Shown here: in pieces, positions 1 through 7,761 of the stretch
Layout: each line of letters starts with the position of its first letter
Numbering within the stretch: the stretch's first letter is position 1
DNA from: Mycolicibacterium neoaurum
Lineage (GTDB): Bacteria > Actinomycetota > Actinomycetes > Mycobacteriales > Mycobacteriaceae
Reading direction: 5' to 3'
Length of the DNA stretch: 64,000 nucleotides
NCBI RefSeq assembly: GCF_036946495.1
Contig: NZ_JAQIIX010000002.1
Span: forward strand, 372,001 to 436,000
The notes under the pieces: model-generated
What the model was told of the DNA's origin: nothing
Database searches by the model: none
Seen by the model: the letters and a program-made list of their open reading frames with translations, nothing else
Translations under genes and position numbers: made by a program

Positions 1-16
1 AGCACCAGTTGCTCGC

Positions 17-92
17 GCCCCCGTAGCTCAGGGGATAGAGCGTCTGCCTCCGGAGCAGAAGGCCGCAGGTTCGAATCCTGCCGGGGGCACCA
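17..92 (+). tRNA. tRNA-Arg (anticodon CCG)
   Basis: A complete cloverleaf can be folded. The acceptor stem pairs GCCCCCG (17-23) with CGGGGGC (82-88), followed by discriminator A89 and an encoded CCA at 90-92. The anticodon stem TCTGC/GCAGA encloses a seven-base loop with CCG at its centre, which reads the arginine codon CGG. The T-arm contains GGTTCGAATCC. CGG is a frequent codon in this GC-rich genome. From memory, M. tuberculosis has an arginine tRNA near argS at the corresponding place. Confidence 0.97.
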
Positions 93-109
93 CACTTCCA
101 CGACACCCC

Positions 110-144
110 AAGACCGCGATCCCACTTCGGGACCGCGGTCTTTT
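110..144 (+). terminator. Rho-independent terminator of the tRNA gene
   Basis: AAGACCGCG (110-118) pairs perfectly with CGCGGTCTT (134-142). An inner TCCC/GGGA extends the stem around the small loop ACTTC, and a short T run follows (141-144). It lies 18 bases after the tRNA CCA end. It is the only hairpin in the window that I found followed by a T-run. Confidence 0.85.
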
Positions 145-179
145 GCAACCGCGGACTCGGTGATCACCCTGCGCTGCGT

Positions 180-235
180 CGAGTGTGACTGCGCTGCGGT
201 CCAGCGGCCGATTTTCCGCAGCGAATTCACACTCG
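180..235. repeat. Two-part inverted repeat upstream of the TetR gene
   Basis: CGAGTGTGA (180-188) pairs with TCACACTCG (227-235). Inside it, CGCTGCGG (192-199) pairs with CCGCAGCG (216-223). A 3x3 internal loop separates the two stems and a 16-base loop closes the structure. The right arm abuts where the -35 of the TetR promoter would lie, so it could be an operator. It may equally be a generic intergenic hairpin like the one at 18349-18409. Confidence 0.6.
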
Positions 236-256
236 GCGCACCGCGCCCACCTCTGC

Positions 257-291
257 TACCTTTTCTGTAAGGATCATTCCAGACATAGGAG
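257..291 (+). promoter_or_regulatory. Promoter -10 and ribosome-binding site of the TetR gene
   Basis: TACCTT at 257-262 fits the mycobacterial -10 TANNNT. AGGAG at 287-291 lies six bases before the GTG at 298 and supports that start. No convincing -35 is visible. Confidence 0.5.
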
Positions 292-297
292 CGGCCG

Positions 298-903
298 GTG
301 CCCCCGAGTCAGAAGCAACGCCAGGGCGAGAACTCCCGCGAGCAGATCCTGGACGCCACCGAACGGTTGATGTCCACGCAGGGCTACGCCGCCACCTCGA
401 TCACCCACATCCGCCGTGCGACCGGCCTGCCTGCCAGCTCGATCTACTGGCATTTCGGCTCGAAGGAGGGTGTGCTGGCGGCCGTCATGGAACGCGGCGC
501 GCAGCGGTACTTCGCCCAGATCCCCAGCGAGAGCCCCGATGTCGAGACCCAACGCGCGGCGGTGGCCAAACTCATGGTGGCCAATACCGACTTCTTCCGG
601 CTGATGTACATGCTGTCGCTGGAACGCAGTGACGATCCCGCGGTGGCCGGCGCAATCCGGCGGGTACGCGACACCGCGATCGACGGATTCGCCTCCGTCA
701 TCCGGCCGATGCTGCCCGCCGACGTCCCCGCCGCGCGCGCCGACCGGGTGGTCGCCGAACTCGCCGCGATCGCCACCGCGATGTCCGACGGGATCTTCTT
801 CGCCGACCACCTCGAGCCCGATGTCACCGACGTCGACCGCATGTACGTACGGCTGATCCAGGCCGTCCGGGCCCTGATACCGATCCTGTTGGAGGAACAA
901 TGA
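298..903 (+). CDS. TetR/AcrR family transcriptional regulator
   Basis: This 201-residue protein has the usual TetR length. Residues 12-60 form the DNA-binding domain, with the recognition helix region around GLPASSIYWHFGSKEGVL. The C-terminal two thirds is a helical ligand and dimer domain with no family-specific motif that I recognise. The start is GTG, supported by an AGGAG six bases upstream. Its TGA stop overlaps the ATG of the following dehydrogenase gene (ATGA), so the two are translationally coupled. The regulator therefore probably controls its own operon and senses a substrate or product of the dehydrogenase. The ligand cannot be inferred from sequence. Confidence 0.92.
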   Translation: MPPSQKQRQGENSREQILDATERLMSTQGYAATSITHIRRATGLPASSIYWHFGSKEGVLAAVMERGAQRYFAQIPSESPDVETQRAAVAKLMVANTDFFRLMYMLSLERSDDPAVAGAIRRVRDTAIDGFASVIRPMLPADVPAARADRVVAELAAIATAMSDGIFFADHLEPDVTDVDRMYVRLIQAVRALIPILLEEQ

Positions 904-1811
904 CCACCCGATCCGTCGTCATCACCGGCGCCAGCGCCGGCCTCGGGCTGGAATGCGCGCGCGCCATTCTCGCCACCGACGATTCCTGGCATATCGTGCT
1001 GGCCGTCCGCGACACCGGCCGCGGCGAGGCGGCCGTCGCCGATCTCGGCGCACCCGACCGCTGCACCGTACTGACCTGCGATCTCGCGTCACTGCGCTCG
1101 GTGCGTGCGTTCACCGCGGCATTCGCGGCGGCCGGTCTCCCGCCGTTGCACGCGATCGTCGCGAACGCCGGTCTGCAGATGGTTTCCGGTCTACACACCA
1201 CCGAGGACGGAGTGGAGGCCACCTTCGGGGTGAACCATCTCGGTCACTTCGCCCTGATCGAAGGCCTCCGCGAGCACCTTGTCGCTCCGGGGCGAATCAT
1301 CCTGGTGGCCAGTGGCACCCACGATCCCGAGAAATTCTCCGGAATGCCGCACCCCAACTACACCACTGCCGAGGAGTTGACCCACCCGCAGCCCGGCGCC
1401 CCCGTCGACGGGCGACGCCGCTACACCACCTCGAAACTGTGCAATGTGCTGCACGCCTATGAACTCGACCGCCGACTCGACCACGGCGCACACGGCATCA
1501 CGGTGACCGCGTTCGACCCCGGCCTGATGCCGTCCTCGGGCTTGTCCCGCGACTACACCAGAGGGCAGAAAATGGTGTGGCGCGTCATCTCTCCGCTCCT
1601 GCGGATCTTGCCGAACGTGAACTCGGTGGCGACATCTGGAACACGGCTGGCCGCGCTGGCCATCGATGCGCGCTACGACGGGGTGACCGGGACCTACTTC
1701 GAGGGCGATAAGGCGATCAGGTCCTCGGCCGAGTCCTACGACACCGCCAAGGCCGACGACCTGTGGGAGACCAGCACGCGCCTGGTCGCGACGAGCGCAG
1801 ATCGCTCGTGA
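900..1811 (+). CDS. SDR family NAD(P)-dependent oxidoreductase
   Basis: This is a 303-residue short-chain dehydrogenase. The cofactor motif TGASAGLG lies at residues 9-16, an NAG motif follows in the central sheet, and the catalytic Y175-x3-K179 pair sits in YTTSK. The length and the long C-terminal part resemble the protochlorophyllide-reductase/retinol-dehydrogenase-like branch, which is common in mycobacteria. That branch name reflects similarity only, since no chlorophyll pathway is expected here. It should reduce or oxidise a hydrophobic alcohol or ketone in the cytosol with NAD(P). It overlaps the TetR gene by four bases and is the only structural gene of that operon. Confidence 0.9.
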   Translation: MTTRSVVITGASAGLGLECARAILATDDSWHIVLAVRDTGRGEAAVADLGAPDRCTVLTCDLASLRSVRAFTAAFAAAGLPPLHAIVANAGLQMVSGLHTTEDGVEATFGVNHLGHFALIEGLREHLVAPGRIILVASGTHDPEKFSGMPHPNYTTAEELTHPQPGAPVDGRRRYTTSKLCNVLHAYELDRRLDHGAHGITVTAFDPGLMPSSGLSRDYTRGQKMVWRVISPLLRILPNVNSVATSGTRLAALAIDARYDGVTGTYFEGDKAIRSSAESYDTAKADDLWETSTRLVATSADRS

Positions 1812-1817
1812 CGCGCC

Positions 1818-2579
1818 CTAACCCAGCAGCACCCGGTAACTCTGCGGCCAGTCCTTGCCGCTGATCAGATACTCGTCGCCCGCGATGTGCGCGATACCAC
1901 TGACCACCTGCCTGTTGCGGTCGCGCTGATCGGAGTTCCACAGATTGGACACGTCGGCAACCAGGTTCACCGCGCCGCTGCCGGGATCGATGCGTAGGAA
2001 GGTGTCCTGCGGCCAGCCGGCCGCCCACACCTGACCATCCACGCATTCGAGTTCGTTGAGACCCCGCACAGGCTGCCCATCGCGGGTGACCTGGACGCTG
2101 CCGATCTCGGTGAACGACGGATCGAAGAAGCGGAGCCGGTCGCTGCCATCGCTGACGACGAACCGGCCGCCGTCGTGGCACAGCCCCCACGACTCGCCTG
2201 CCAGCGGGATCTCGCGGCGCACGGTCAGGGTCGCCTTGTCCCATTCGAGGACGACGCCGTCGCGGTACGTCAGCTGCCAGATGGTGTCGCCGACGATCGC
2301 GATGCCCTCGCTCCAATAATCGTCGGGCAACGCGGTCGAACGCAGCACCGCCCCGGTGACGGGATCGATCTGGCGCAGCTGGGACTTGCCTGCCTCACCG
2401 GTGGCCTCGTAGAGCGCCGGGCCGTCGAACTCCAGACCCTCGCTATAGGCCCCGGGATCATGCGGCATCGTCGAGACGATGGTCGGGACGATCACCGGCA
2501 CCGCCTCGGCCTGCGCCTGCGGTGACGCGAGCACGCCACCGCCCACCATCACCATGGCCAGCACCAGCGCTCGCATCAT
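1818..2579 (-). CDS. Secreted glutaminyl-peptide cyclotransferase (glutamine cyclotransferase)
   Basis: This 253-residue protein has an N-terminal signal peptide (hydrophobic core, cleavage after about ...SPQAQA). The rest is a beta-propeller-like domain of the Glu_cyclase_2 type: repeated blades with S-x-G-L/E, WQLTYRDG and a NELECVDGQVWA segment typical of plant-type glutaminyl cyclases. Such enzymes convert N-terminal glutamine to pyroglutamate and would act outside the membrane. The gene converges with the dehydrogenase gene with only six bases between stops. A -10-like TAGAAC lies six bases before the ATG at 2579, so the message may be leaderless, although the last base of the hexamer is not the consensus T. 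Confidence 0.88.
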   Translation of the reverse strand: MMRALVLAMVMVGGGVLASPQAQAEAVPVIVPTIVSTMPHDPGAYSEGLEFDGPALYEATGEAGKSQLRQIDPVTGAVLRSTALPDDYWSEGIAIVGDTIWQLTYRDGVVLEWDKATLTVRREIPLAGESWGLCHDGGRFVVSDGSDRLRFFDPSFTEIGSVQVTRDGQPVRGLNELECVDGQVWAAGWPQDTFLRIDPGSGAVNLVADVSNLWNSDQRDRNRQVVSGIAHIAGDEYLISGKDWPQSYRVLLG

Positions 2580-2990
2580 GGATCTGTTCTACCCGAGATC
2601 ACCCACATCCAGGTAGACCATCGTGGCCACCGGATGGCCTCAGCTTCATCCCAGTGTCCTGACATGATTCGCTCTGGCCGACTGGTGTGTGTCCTGGGAC
2701 ACGCCACGGAGGCGCTGAATGCACAGCTTCGGCCCCCAGGTTCGGTGAGAACGTCAAATACCCTGCAGTGAAGGACATTTCACCATAGCGGACGGTCCGT
2801 CGAATCGCAGTGGTTCAGTTCTGCCCCCGCCAGAAGCGACGTGGAACACACAGGGAGAACACTGTTTTCTGATCCTTAACCGACGGTTTCTTGCCAGATG
2901 CTTGAAAAGCGCCGTCTCGACTCGCTGTGAGCCCATCGGTGTCCGTACTTTCCGTTATCAGTCCCACGACACACGATGATCGGAGCATCA
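2580..2990. other. 411-base gap between divergent secreted-protein genes
   Basis: I found no convincing gene here. It holds the upstream regions of the cyclase gene (leftward) and of the small secreted protein (rightward). A TANNNT hexamer (TACTTT) at 2946-2951 is the best -10 candidate for the latter. GGAAC (2842-2846), 16 bases before GTT, is a weak ECF-sigma-like arrangement. Local AT content is higher at 2860-2900. Confidence 0.5.
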
Positions 2991-3347
2991 ATGACCAAAC
3001 ACCTCGTCCTCTCGGCACTGGGCGTACTGGGTGCGGGCGCGCTGCTCAGCCTCGGTGGCGGCGTGGCCGGCGCCAGCATCAACCAGGTATCGCCCAGCCC
3101 CAACGTCACCATCGATACGCCGGCCTTCAAGGGCCAGAACTCGGTACGCAACGCCCCGATCGGCGAAGTGACGGCCCAAGGTTCGGTGATCGACTGCAAG
3201 ATCGACGTGGTGTGCGCAGACGGCAAGGTCGGCGATACCGTCGAGGCGACCGAGGGCTCGGCGAAGGCCACGCCGTTCGGGGTCGGTAAGAACGCCAAGT
3301 TCATGCAGAACCCGCCGATGGGCAACTGGGACGAGACGCAGCACTGA
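2991..3347 (+). CDS. Small secreted protein of unknown function
   Basis: The protein is 118 residues from the ATG at 2991. I prefer this start to the ATG at 2976 because GGAG (2982-2985) sits five bases upstream of it. Residues 1-28 form a signal peptide (MTKHLVLSALGVLGAGALLS...), with likely cleavage after GGVAGA. The mature part is about 90 residues, rich in Gly, Val and Asn, with two cysteines in DCKIDVVC that could form a disulfide. I do not recognise the family. It is followed by a perfect inverted repeat that ends its transcript and that of the convergent oxidoreductase. Confidence 0.75.
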   Translation: MTKHLVLSALGVLGAGALLSLGGGVAGASINQVSPSPNVTIDTPAFKGQNSVRNAPIGEVTAQGSVIDCKIDVVCADGKVGDTVEATEGSAKATPFGVGKNAKFMQNPPMGNWDETQH

Positions 3348-3354
3348 CCGATTC

Positions 3355-3398
3355 GCGGTGCGGTCGCGTCGTGGACGAGCGCCGCGCGACCGCACCGC
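3355..3398. terminator. Bidirectional hairpin terminator between convergent genes
   Basis: GCGGTGCGGTCGCG (3355-3368) is perfectly complementary to CGCGACCGCACCGC (3385-3398), giving a 14-pair stem with a 16-base loop. It fills the gap between the stop at 3347 and the leftward gene's stop at 3400. It has no T-tract, as is common for mycobacterial terminators. Confidence 0.7.
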
Positions 3399-3399
3399 C

Positions 3400-4290
3400 T
3401 CACATTGCGGCGACGACCTCGGCAACCCGATGCACCTGTTCGATGTCATCGGAGGTCGGGATCAGGTGCACCTCGTCGGTGCCGATGGCCGCGAAACGAC
3501 GCAAGACTTCCGACAGCTCCTCAGGACTACCCGACCAACCGGTCGTCGGCGCCATCGCATCGACGAACTCGGCCGGGATCCAATTCATATAGCGCAGTAG
3601 ATGGCGGCGCACCTGTGCACGGGCCGCCTCGGGCTCGCCGATGGCGAACCAGAACGACGTCGCCAGATGGGGTTTGGGCCTACCGGCCTCGGCCCACGCC
3701 GCCCTGGCGACGTCGAAGAGTTCGTTCTGCTTGTCGAGGTCGAGGTCCAGGGTGGTTCCGGCCAGACCGGCGGCCCAACCGGCGGCGCTGCGCAACGTCT
3801 TCGGCCCGATGGTGCCGACCATCAACTCCGGTCCACCGTCCTGCACCGGGGCCGGGCCGACCGGCAGCACCGAGTCGGTGACCTTCTCTCCCGCCCAGAC
3901 GCGCTGCATCACCGCGACCCGCTCGTTCATTCCCCGGATGGTCTGGGTCGCCGGATCGGCCCCGGCGGCCAGATAGTCCTCGTGCCGGCCACCCACACCC
4001 AGACCGACCGTCAACCGCCCGCCGCTGAGCACATCACCGGTGGCAAGGGCCTTGGCCAGCGCCACCGGATTGTGCAGCTGGGGCACGATCACCGTCGTCA
4101 CCAGCCGCACCCGCTGCGTCCACGCCGCCACCGCACCGAGCAGCGTCAGCGAATCCGGGTTGTCGAACGCAACGCGTTCACCCCAGCACAGTGACGAGAA
4201 GGGGCCCTCGTCGATCACCTCGGCCCACGTCCGCAGGGTGGCCGCATCCAGGTCCGGTTCCATCACCGGCATCGTCATTCCGACTCGCAC
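3400..4290 (-). CDS. LLM class F420/flavin-dependent oxidoreductase
   Basis: This is a luciferase-like (bacterial luciferase/F420 reductase fold) protein of 296 residues from the GTG at 4290. The frame is open to an ATG at 4317, but starting at 4290 gives VRVGMTMPVMEPDLDA, the usual N-terminus of this family. A CAGAAT hexamer lies seven bases before that GTG. Family features include GERVAFDNPDSLTLLGAVAAWTQRVRL and GRLTVGLGVGG. Members in mycobacteria mostly use F420, but FMN cannot be excluded and the substrate is unknown. It is divergent from the two-component operon. Confidence 0.82.
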   Translation of the reverse strand: MRVGMTMPVMEPDLDAATLRTWAEVIDEGPFSSLCWGERVAFDNPDSLTLLGAVAAWTQRVRLVTTVIVPQLHNPVALAKALATGDVLSGGRLTVGLGVGGRHEDYLAAGADPATQTIRGMNERVAVMQRVWAGEKVTDSVLPVGPAPVQDGGPELMVGTIGPKTLRSAAGWAAGLAGTTLDLDLDKQNELFDVARAAWAEAGRPKPHLATSFWFAIGEPEAARAQVRRHLLRYMNWIPAEFVDAMAPTTGWSGSPEELSEVLRRFAAIGTDEVHLIPTSDDIEQVHRVAEVVAAM

Positions 4291-4333
4291 GTCGGCGATT
4301 CTGGCACGCGGTGCCATCCGCCACGGCGAAACC

Positions 4334-4347
4334 GGGGGTTATCCCCC
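4334..4347. promoter_or_regulatory. GGGGG-TTAT-CCCCC inverted repeat upstream of the kinase gene
   Basis: A perfect 5+5 inverted repeat with a four-base centre lies in the 115-base divergent gap, 47 bases upstream of the kinase -10. Its position suits an operator for the LuxR-family response regulator encoded at 5701. No direct evidence supports this. Confidence 0.4.
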
Positions 4348-4393
4348 ACCCGGTCGGCGGGGAAACGCGGTGTCCTCCCGGCTCGGCAGTCCA

Positions 4394-4399
4394 TAGGTT
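4394..4399 (+). promoter_or_regulatory. -10 hexamer of a probable leaderless kinase transcript
   Basis: TAGGTT (TANNNT) is followed by six bases and then the ATG at 4406. No Shine-Dalgarno sequence fits the gap, so the transcript should begin at or next to the start codon. Confidence 0.6.
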
Positions 4400-4405
4400 G
4401 TTCCC

Positions 4406-5713
4406 ATGGTCGCAATAAGCCCTGAGCAACCGGTCGCCGATGTCATCGAACCACCGGCCCGCCGCCGCATCGAGCACATCGGGATCGTCCCGACGGCCTC
4501 GATGCTCACCAACGCCTTCCTGGCCATCGTGTGGTTCTGGGTTCCCGTGACGATCGTCATCATCGGGGTGTCATCGATCTTCTCGATCATCGGCTTCCTG
4601 ATATCGGCGGTCGTCTTCGTCTACCTGATGCGTGCCGTCGAATGGGTCGAGCGGATACGCAGCGAAGCGGTGTTCGGCATGCAGATCCCGGTACCGCCGC
4701 GATCGCTGACCGGTTACACCGGAGTCCAGGGCTGGGCACATCAGCTGTGGCTCGATTTCAGCAGCGCCCGCTTCTGGAAGGCCACCGCGCAGCACTTCCT
4801 ACGCATGACCTACGACCTGATCGCGGTGGGCATGGCCACCGCACTGCTGGGCTTTGCCTTCCTCGGACCCGCGGCCGCCACGGCCGTCCAGCGCAGCGAT
4901 GACGATGCCGGACTCGGATTCCTCTCCCCCGCGCCGACCTGGGTGCTCGCCATCCTCGCCGCGATAGCGGCGGTGGCCATCCTGGTACTGGCGCCTGCCC
5001 TCGATGCGCGTATCGACCGCTGGCTGCTGGCCGCGTCGCCGACCGCAGCGCTCAAACACGAGGTGCGCGCGCTATCGCGAGCCCGGCAGGGGGCACTCAC
5101 CTCGGCCGAGACCGAACGGCATCGCATCGAGCGCGATCTGCATGACAGCGTGCAACCCCGGCTGGTATCACTGGCGATGACGATCGGGCTGGCGCAGACG
5201 AAGCTCGACAGCGATCCTCCGGCCGCCCGCACCCTGATCGCCGAGGCGCATACCGAGGCGATGAGCGCGCTGGCGGAACTGCGCAATGTGGTGCGCGGCA
5301 TCGCGCCGACCATCCTGTCCGACCGTGGCCTCGATGCCGCGCTCTCCGCGGTGGTGCAGCGCACCGAGATCGCCGGTGTGCCGACCACACTCGATATCAA
5401 CCTGCCGCACCGCCTGCCCGCCGAAATCGAGGCCTGCGCCTACTTCGTGGTGGCCGAGGCACTGACCAATGTGGCCAAACACGCCGAGGCTGGCCAGGCG
5501 GTCGTCACGGTCCGCCTCGACCAGGTATCGAATGCGCTGTACGTCACCGTGTTCGACGACGGGCGTGGTGGCGCCCAGGTCGGTGTGGACGAGGACGCCA
5601 CCGGGCTGCGCGGCCTGGCCGAACGGGTGCGCGCCGCCCGCGGCACATTCGAGGTGTCCAGCCCCGCAACGGGTCCCACGATCGTGACGGCGGTGCTGCC
5701 ATGCGCATCGTGA
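4406..5713 (+). CDS. Two-component sensor histidine kinase (NarL-partner type)
   Basis: The protein has 435 residues. Residues 35-205 hold four to five hydrophobic membrane segments with a short sensor-type region. Residues about 225-300 form a HisKA_3 dimerisation domain, with phospho-acceptor H246 in RDLHDSVQPRL. The C-terminal part is the HATPase domain (VVAEALTNVAKHAEAG N-box, FDDGRGGA and GLRGLAERV G-boxes). Kinases of this type sense envelope conditions and phosphorylate LuxR-type regulators. The gene overlaps the response regulator by 13 bases, which points to a dedicated pair. The stimulus is unknown. Confidence 0.92.
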   Translation: MVAISPEQPVADVIEPPARRRIEHIGIVPTASMLTNAFLAIVWFWVPVTIVIIGVSSIFSIIGFLISAVVFVYLMRAVEWVERIRSEAVFGMQIPVPPRSLTGYTGVQGWAHQLWLDFSSARFWKATAQHFLRMTYDLIAVGMATALLGFAFLGPAAATAVQRSDDDAGLGFLSPAPTWVLAILAAIAAVAILVLAPALDARIDRWLLAASPTAALKHEVRALSRARQGALTSAETERHRIERDLHDSVQPRLVSLAMTIGLAQTKLDSDPPAARTLIAEAHTEAMSALAELRNVVRGIAPTILSDRGLDAALSAVVQRTEIAGVPTTLDINLPHRLPAEIEACAYFVVAEALTNVAKHAEAGQAVVTVRLDQVSNALYVTVFDDGRGGAQVGVDEDATGLRGLAERVRAARGTFEVSSPATGPTIVTAVLPCAS

Positions 5714-6345
5714 TCGCCGAGGATTCGGCGCTGCTGCGGGCCGGGATCGAACGAATCCTCGCCGACGCCGGCCACGAGATCGTCGCCGGGGTGCCCGATG
5801 CCACCGAACTGCTGCGCATCGTCAACGAGCACCGTCCGCAGCTGGCCATCCTGGATGTCCGGATGCCCCCCACCTTCACCGACGAGGGAATCCGCGCCGC
5901 CGCGCTGCTGCGCTCACAGAATCCGGACTCACCGGTGCTCGTCCTCTCGCACTATGTCGAAGAACGTTACGCCGCCGATCTGATCGCCTCGGATACAAAG
6001 GGTTTCGGCTATCTGCTCAAGGACCGGGTCGCCGATGTGCCCGCCTTCCTCGACGCGGTCGAGGTGGTCGGGTCGGGTGGCACGGTGCTCGACCCGGAGG
6101 TGGTGTCCCAGATCCTGGTCCGCTCCCGCAAGCGCGCCACCCTGGACGCGTTGACCCCACGCGAACGAGAGGTGCTCCAACTGATGGCCGAGGGCAAGAC
6201 CAACTCGGCCATCGCTGCGGCCCTGTACATCTCGGTGGGCTCTGCCGAAAAGCACATCGCATCGATCTTCACCAAGCTGGCACTGGCCCCCGATGACAGC
6301 GAGAACCGGCGCGTCCTTGCCGTGCTGCGCTACCTGGAATCCTGA
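5701..6345 (+). CDS. LuxR/NarL-family response regulator
   Basis: The protein has 214 residues. The receiver domain (1-120) has acidic residues E7-D8, phospho-acceptor D52 in LAILDVRMPP and the conserved lysine in YLLKDRV. The C-terminal LuxR helix-turn-helix runs through LTPREREVLQLMAEGKTNSAIAA to the recognition helix near SVGSAEKHIASIFTKL. It begins inside the kinase gene and is followed by the DUF4097 gene on the same strand. It probably regulates this operon, and the GGGGG/CCCCC repeat at 4334 is one possible site. Confidence 0.95.
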   Translation: MRIVIAEDSALLRAGIERILADAGHEIVAGVPDATELLRIVNEHRPQLAILDVRMPPTFTDEGIRAAALLRSQNPDSPVLVLSHYVEERYAADLIASDTKGFGYLLKDRVADVPAFLDAVEVVGSGGTVLDPEVVSQILVRSRKRATLDALTPREREVLQLMAEGKTNSAIAAALYISVGSAEKHIASIFTKLALAPDDSENRRVLAVLRYLES

Positions 6346-6374
6346 TCCGCTCAACACAACCCGAGAGGGATATC

Positions 6375-7298
6375 GTGACCACCACCCTGACCGATCCGCC
6401 CACATCCGCCCCACCGCAGTTGTCCCCCGGTGGCCGCACCGCGGTACGTGCCGCGCTGCTGATCACGGGTGTCACCATCATCGCCGGCACCCTGGCACTG
6501 CTGGCCACCGGGGCGGCCGGCCTGAGCGCCTTCCGCCTGGTGACCGATCACCAGAGCCTGCCCGCGGGAATGCGGACGCTGACCGTCGACACGGCGGATT
6601 CGCCGGTGGCGGTGCGCATCATCGCCGACCGCGACGCCACCGAACCACGAGCCGATGTGCGGATGTTGACCACGGGCCGCGCCGAACGGCAGGAACTGAC
6701 CGTGACCGACGAGCCGGGCGGCACCGTGCTGCGCGTCGAGGGACAGACGAGCTTTCTGGCCTTGGGCGACCCCGGCGAGGTCACCGTGACCCTGCCTGCG
6801 GAGCTGGGACGGCGGTTGGCCGTCACCGTGCGCCAGGACACCGGAATGCTGATGGTCGACGCCGATCTCGACGAACTGACCGCTACCGCCGCAGACGCCA
6901 CGGTGCGGCTGCGCGGAACTGTGCGGCGCGCGGAGATCCGCACCGAGAATGGTGACATTCTTGCCCGCCAACCGATCTCGGCGTCCGAGTCGTTCGACGC
7001 CACCACCGTCGACGGCACGGTGGAGGTCCGGTTCGCCGATGTTCCGCCGCGTGTCGGTGCCAGCACCCGCAACGGTGACGTCACCATCGCGCTCCCGGCG
7101 CCAGGCCCCTACCTGGTGCGTGCGCAGTCGGCCAACGGGCCCTGGCGGGTGCGGGTGCCCGAAACCACCGATGCCGCCGCCGCGGTGGCCGAGGTCAACG
7201 CCGGCACCGAGAACGGAGCGGTCACCATCGAGACCAACAATGCGCTCCCACCGGCCGACGATCAGCCGTGGCCGCGCTGGGCCTCCTGGTTGAGGTAA
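6375..7298 (+). CDS. DUF4097-like membrane-anchored beta-repeat protein
   Basis: The protein has 307 residues from a GTG preceded by the SD-like AGAGGGA (6364-6370). A single transmembrane segment at about residues 25-55 is followed by an extracytoplasmic domain of repeating short beta strands, as in DUF4097 (adhesin-like) proteins: TVDTADSPVAVRII, LVDADLDELTATAADATVRL, IRTENGDILA, STRNGDVTIALP. These proteins are often encoded with two-component systems and PspC-like proteins of envelope-stress circuits, which fits here. No enzymatic motif is seen. Its 3' end overlaps the convergent Rrf2 gene by 37 bases. Confidence 0.8.
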   Translation: MTTTLTDPPTSAPPQLSPGGRTAVRAALLITGVTIIAGTLALLATGAAGLSAFRLVTDHQSLPAGMRTLTVDTADSPVAVRIIADRDATEPRADVRMLTTGRAERQELTVTDEPGGTVLRVEGQTSFLALGDPGEVTVTLPAELGRRLAVTVRQDTGMLMVDADLDELTATAADATVRLRGTVRRAEIRTENGDILARQPISASESFDATTVDGTVEVRFADVPPRVGASTRNGDVTIALPAPGPYLVRAQSANGPWRVRVPETTDAAAAVAEVNAGTENGAVTIETNNALPPADDQPWPRWASWLR

Positions 7299-7732
7299 CT
7301 TCCGGCAAGCGCGGAGACATGATCGGGAAGCGCACCCGATGCCACGTCGGCGAGGCTGGTCTCCTCGAGAACCGCACGCATGCTGGCGCGCAGCGCCCGC
7401 CACACGTCGGTGAGTTTGGCGGTGGGCCCCGAGTACGGCAGGTCCCCGAGGCCGATATCGCGCACGCTGGCCAGCGGTCCGTCGATGCAGCGCAGTACGT
7501 CGGCGATGCTGATCTCGGCGGCCGGGCGCGCCAACTCGTAGCCGCCGTCGCGGCCACGGTGACTGCGCACCAGCCGGTCGGTGCGCAGGTCGGAAAGGAT
7601 GTCGACGAGGAACTGCGCAGGTATCCCCTGGGCCTTCGCCAGGTCGTCGGTCTTGACCAGCTCACCGGCATCAACGGTCGCCAGCTGGATCATCGCGCGC
7701 ACGGCGTACTCCGCCTTCGCCGACATCCGCAT
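7262..7732 (-). CDS. Rrf2 family transcriptional regulator
   Basis: The protein has 156 residues from the ATG at 7732 (alternative ATG at 7726, MSAKAEYAV, the usual Rrf2 start). The winged helix spans residues 1-85, with the GGYELARPAAEISIADVL wing and helix typical of Rrf2. Only one cysteine (C82, in LRCIDG) lies where IscR/NsrR carry their cluster region. The three-cysteine iron-sulfur signature is missing, so a classical cluster is unlikely. A CACAAT hexamer lies seven bases before the ATG, so the transcript may be leaderless. From memory, Rv1287, near cysDN in M. tuberculosis, is the counterpart. A role in sulfur or redox control is possible but unproven. Confidence 0.88.
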   Translation of the reverse strand: MRMSAKAEYAVRAMIQLATVDAGELVKTDDLAKAQGIPAQFLVDILSDLRTDRLVRSHRGRDGGYELARPAAEISIADVLRCIDGPLASVRDIGLGDLPYSGPTAKLTDVWRALRASMRAVLEETSLADVASGALPDHVSALAGSYLNQEAQRGHG

Positions 7733-7761
7733 ACCGCGAATTGTGCCATCCGCGCCATCGC

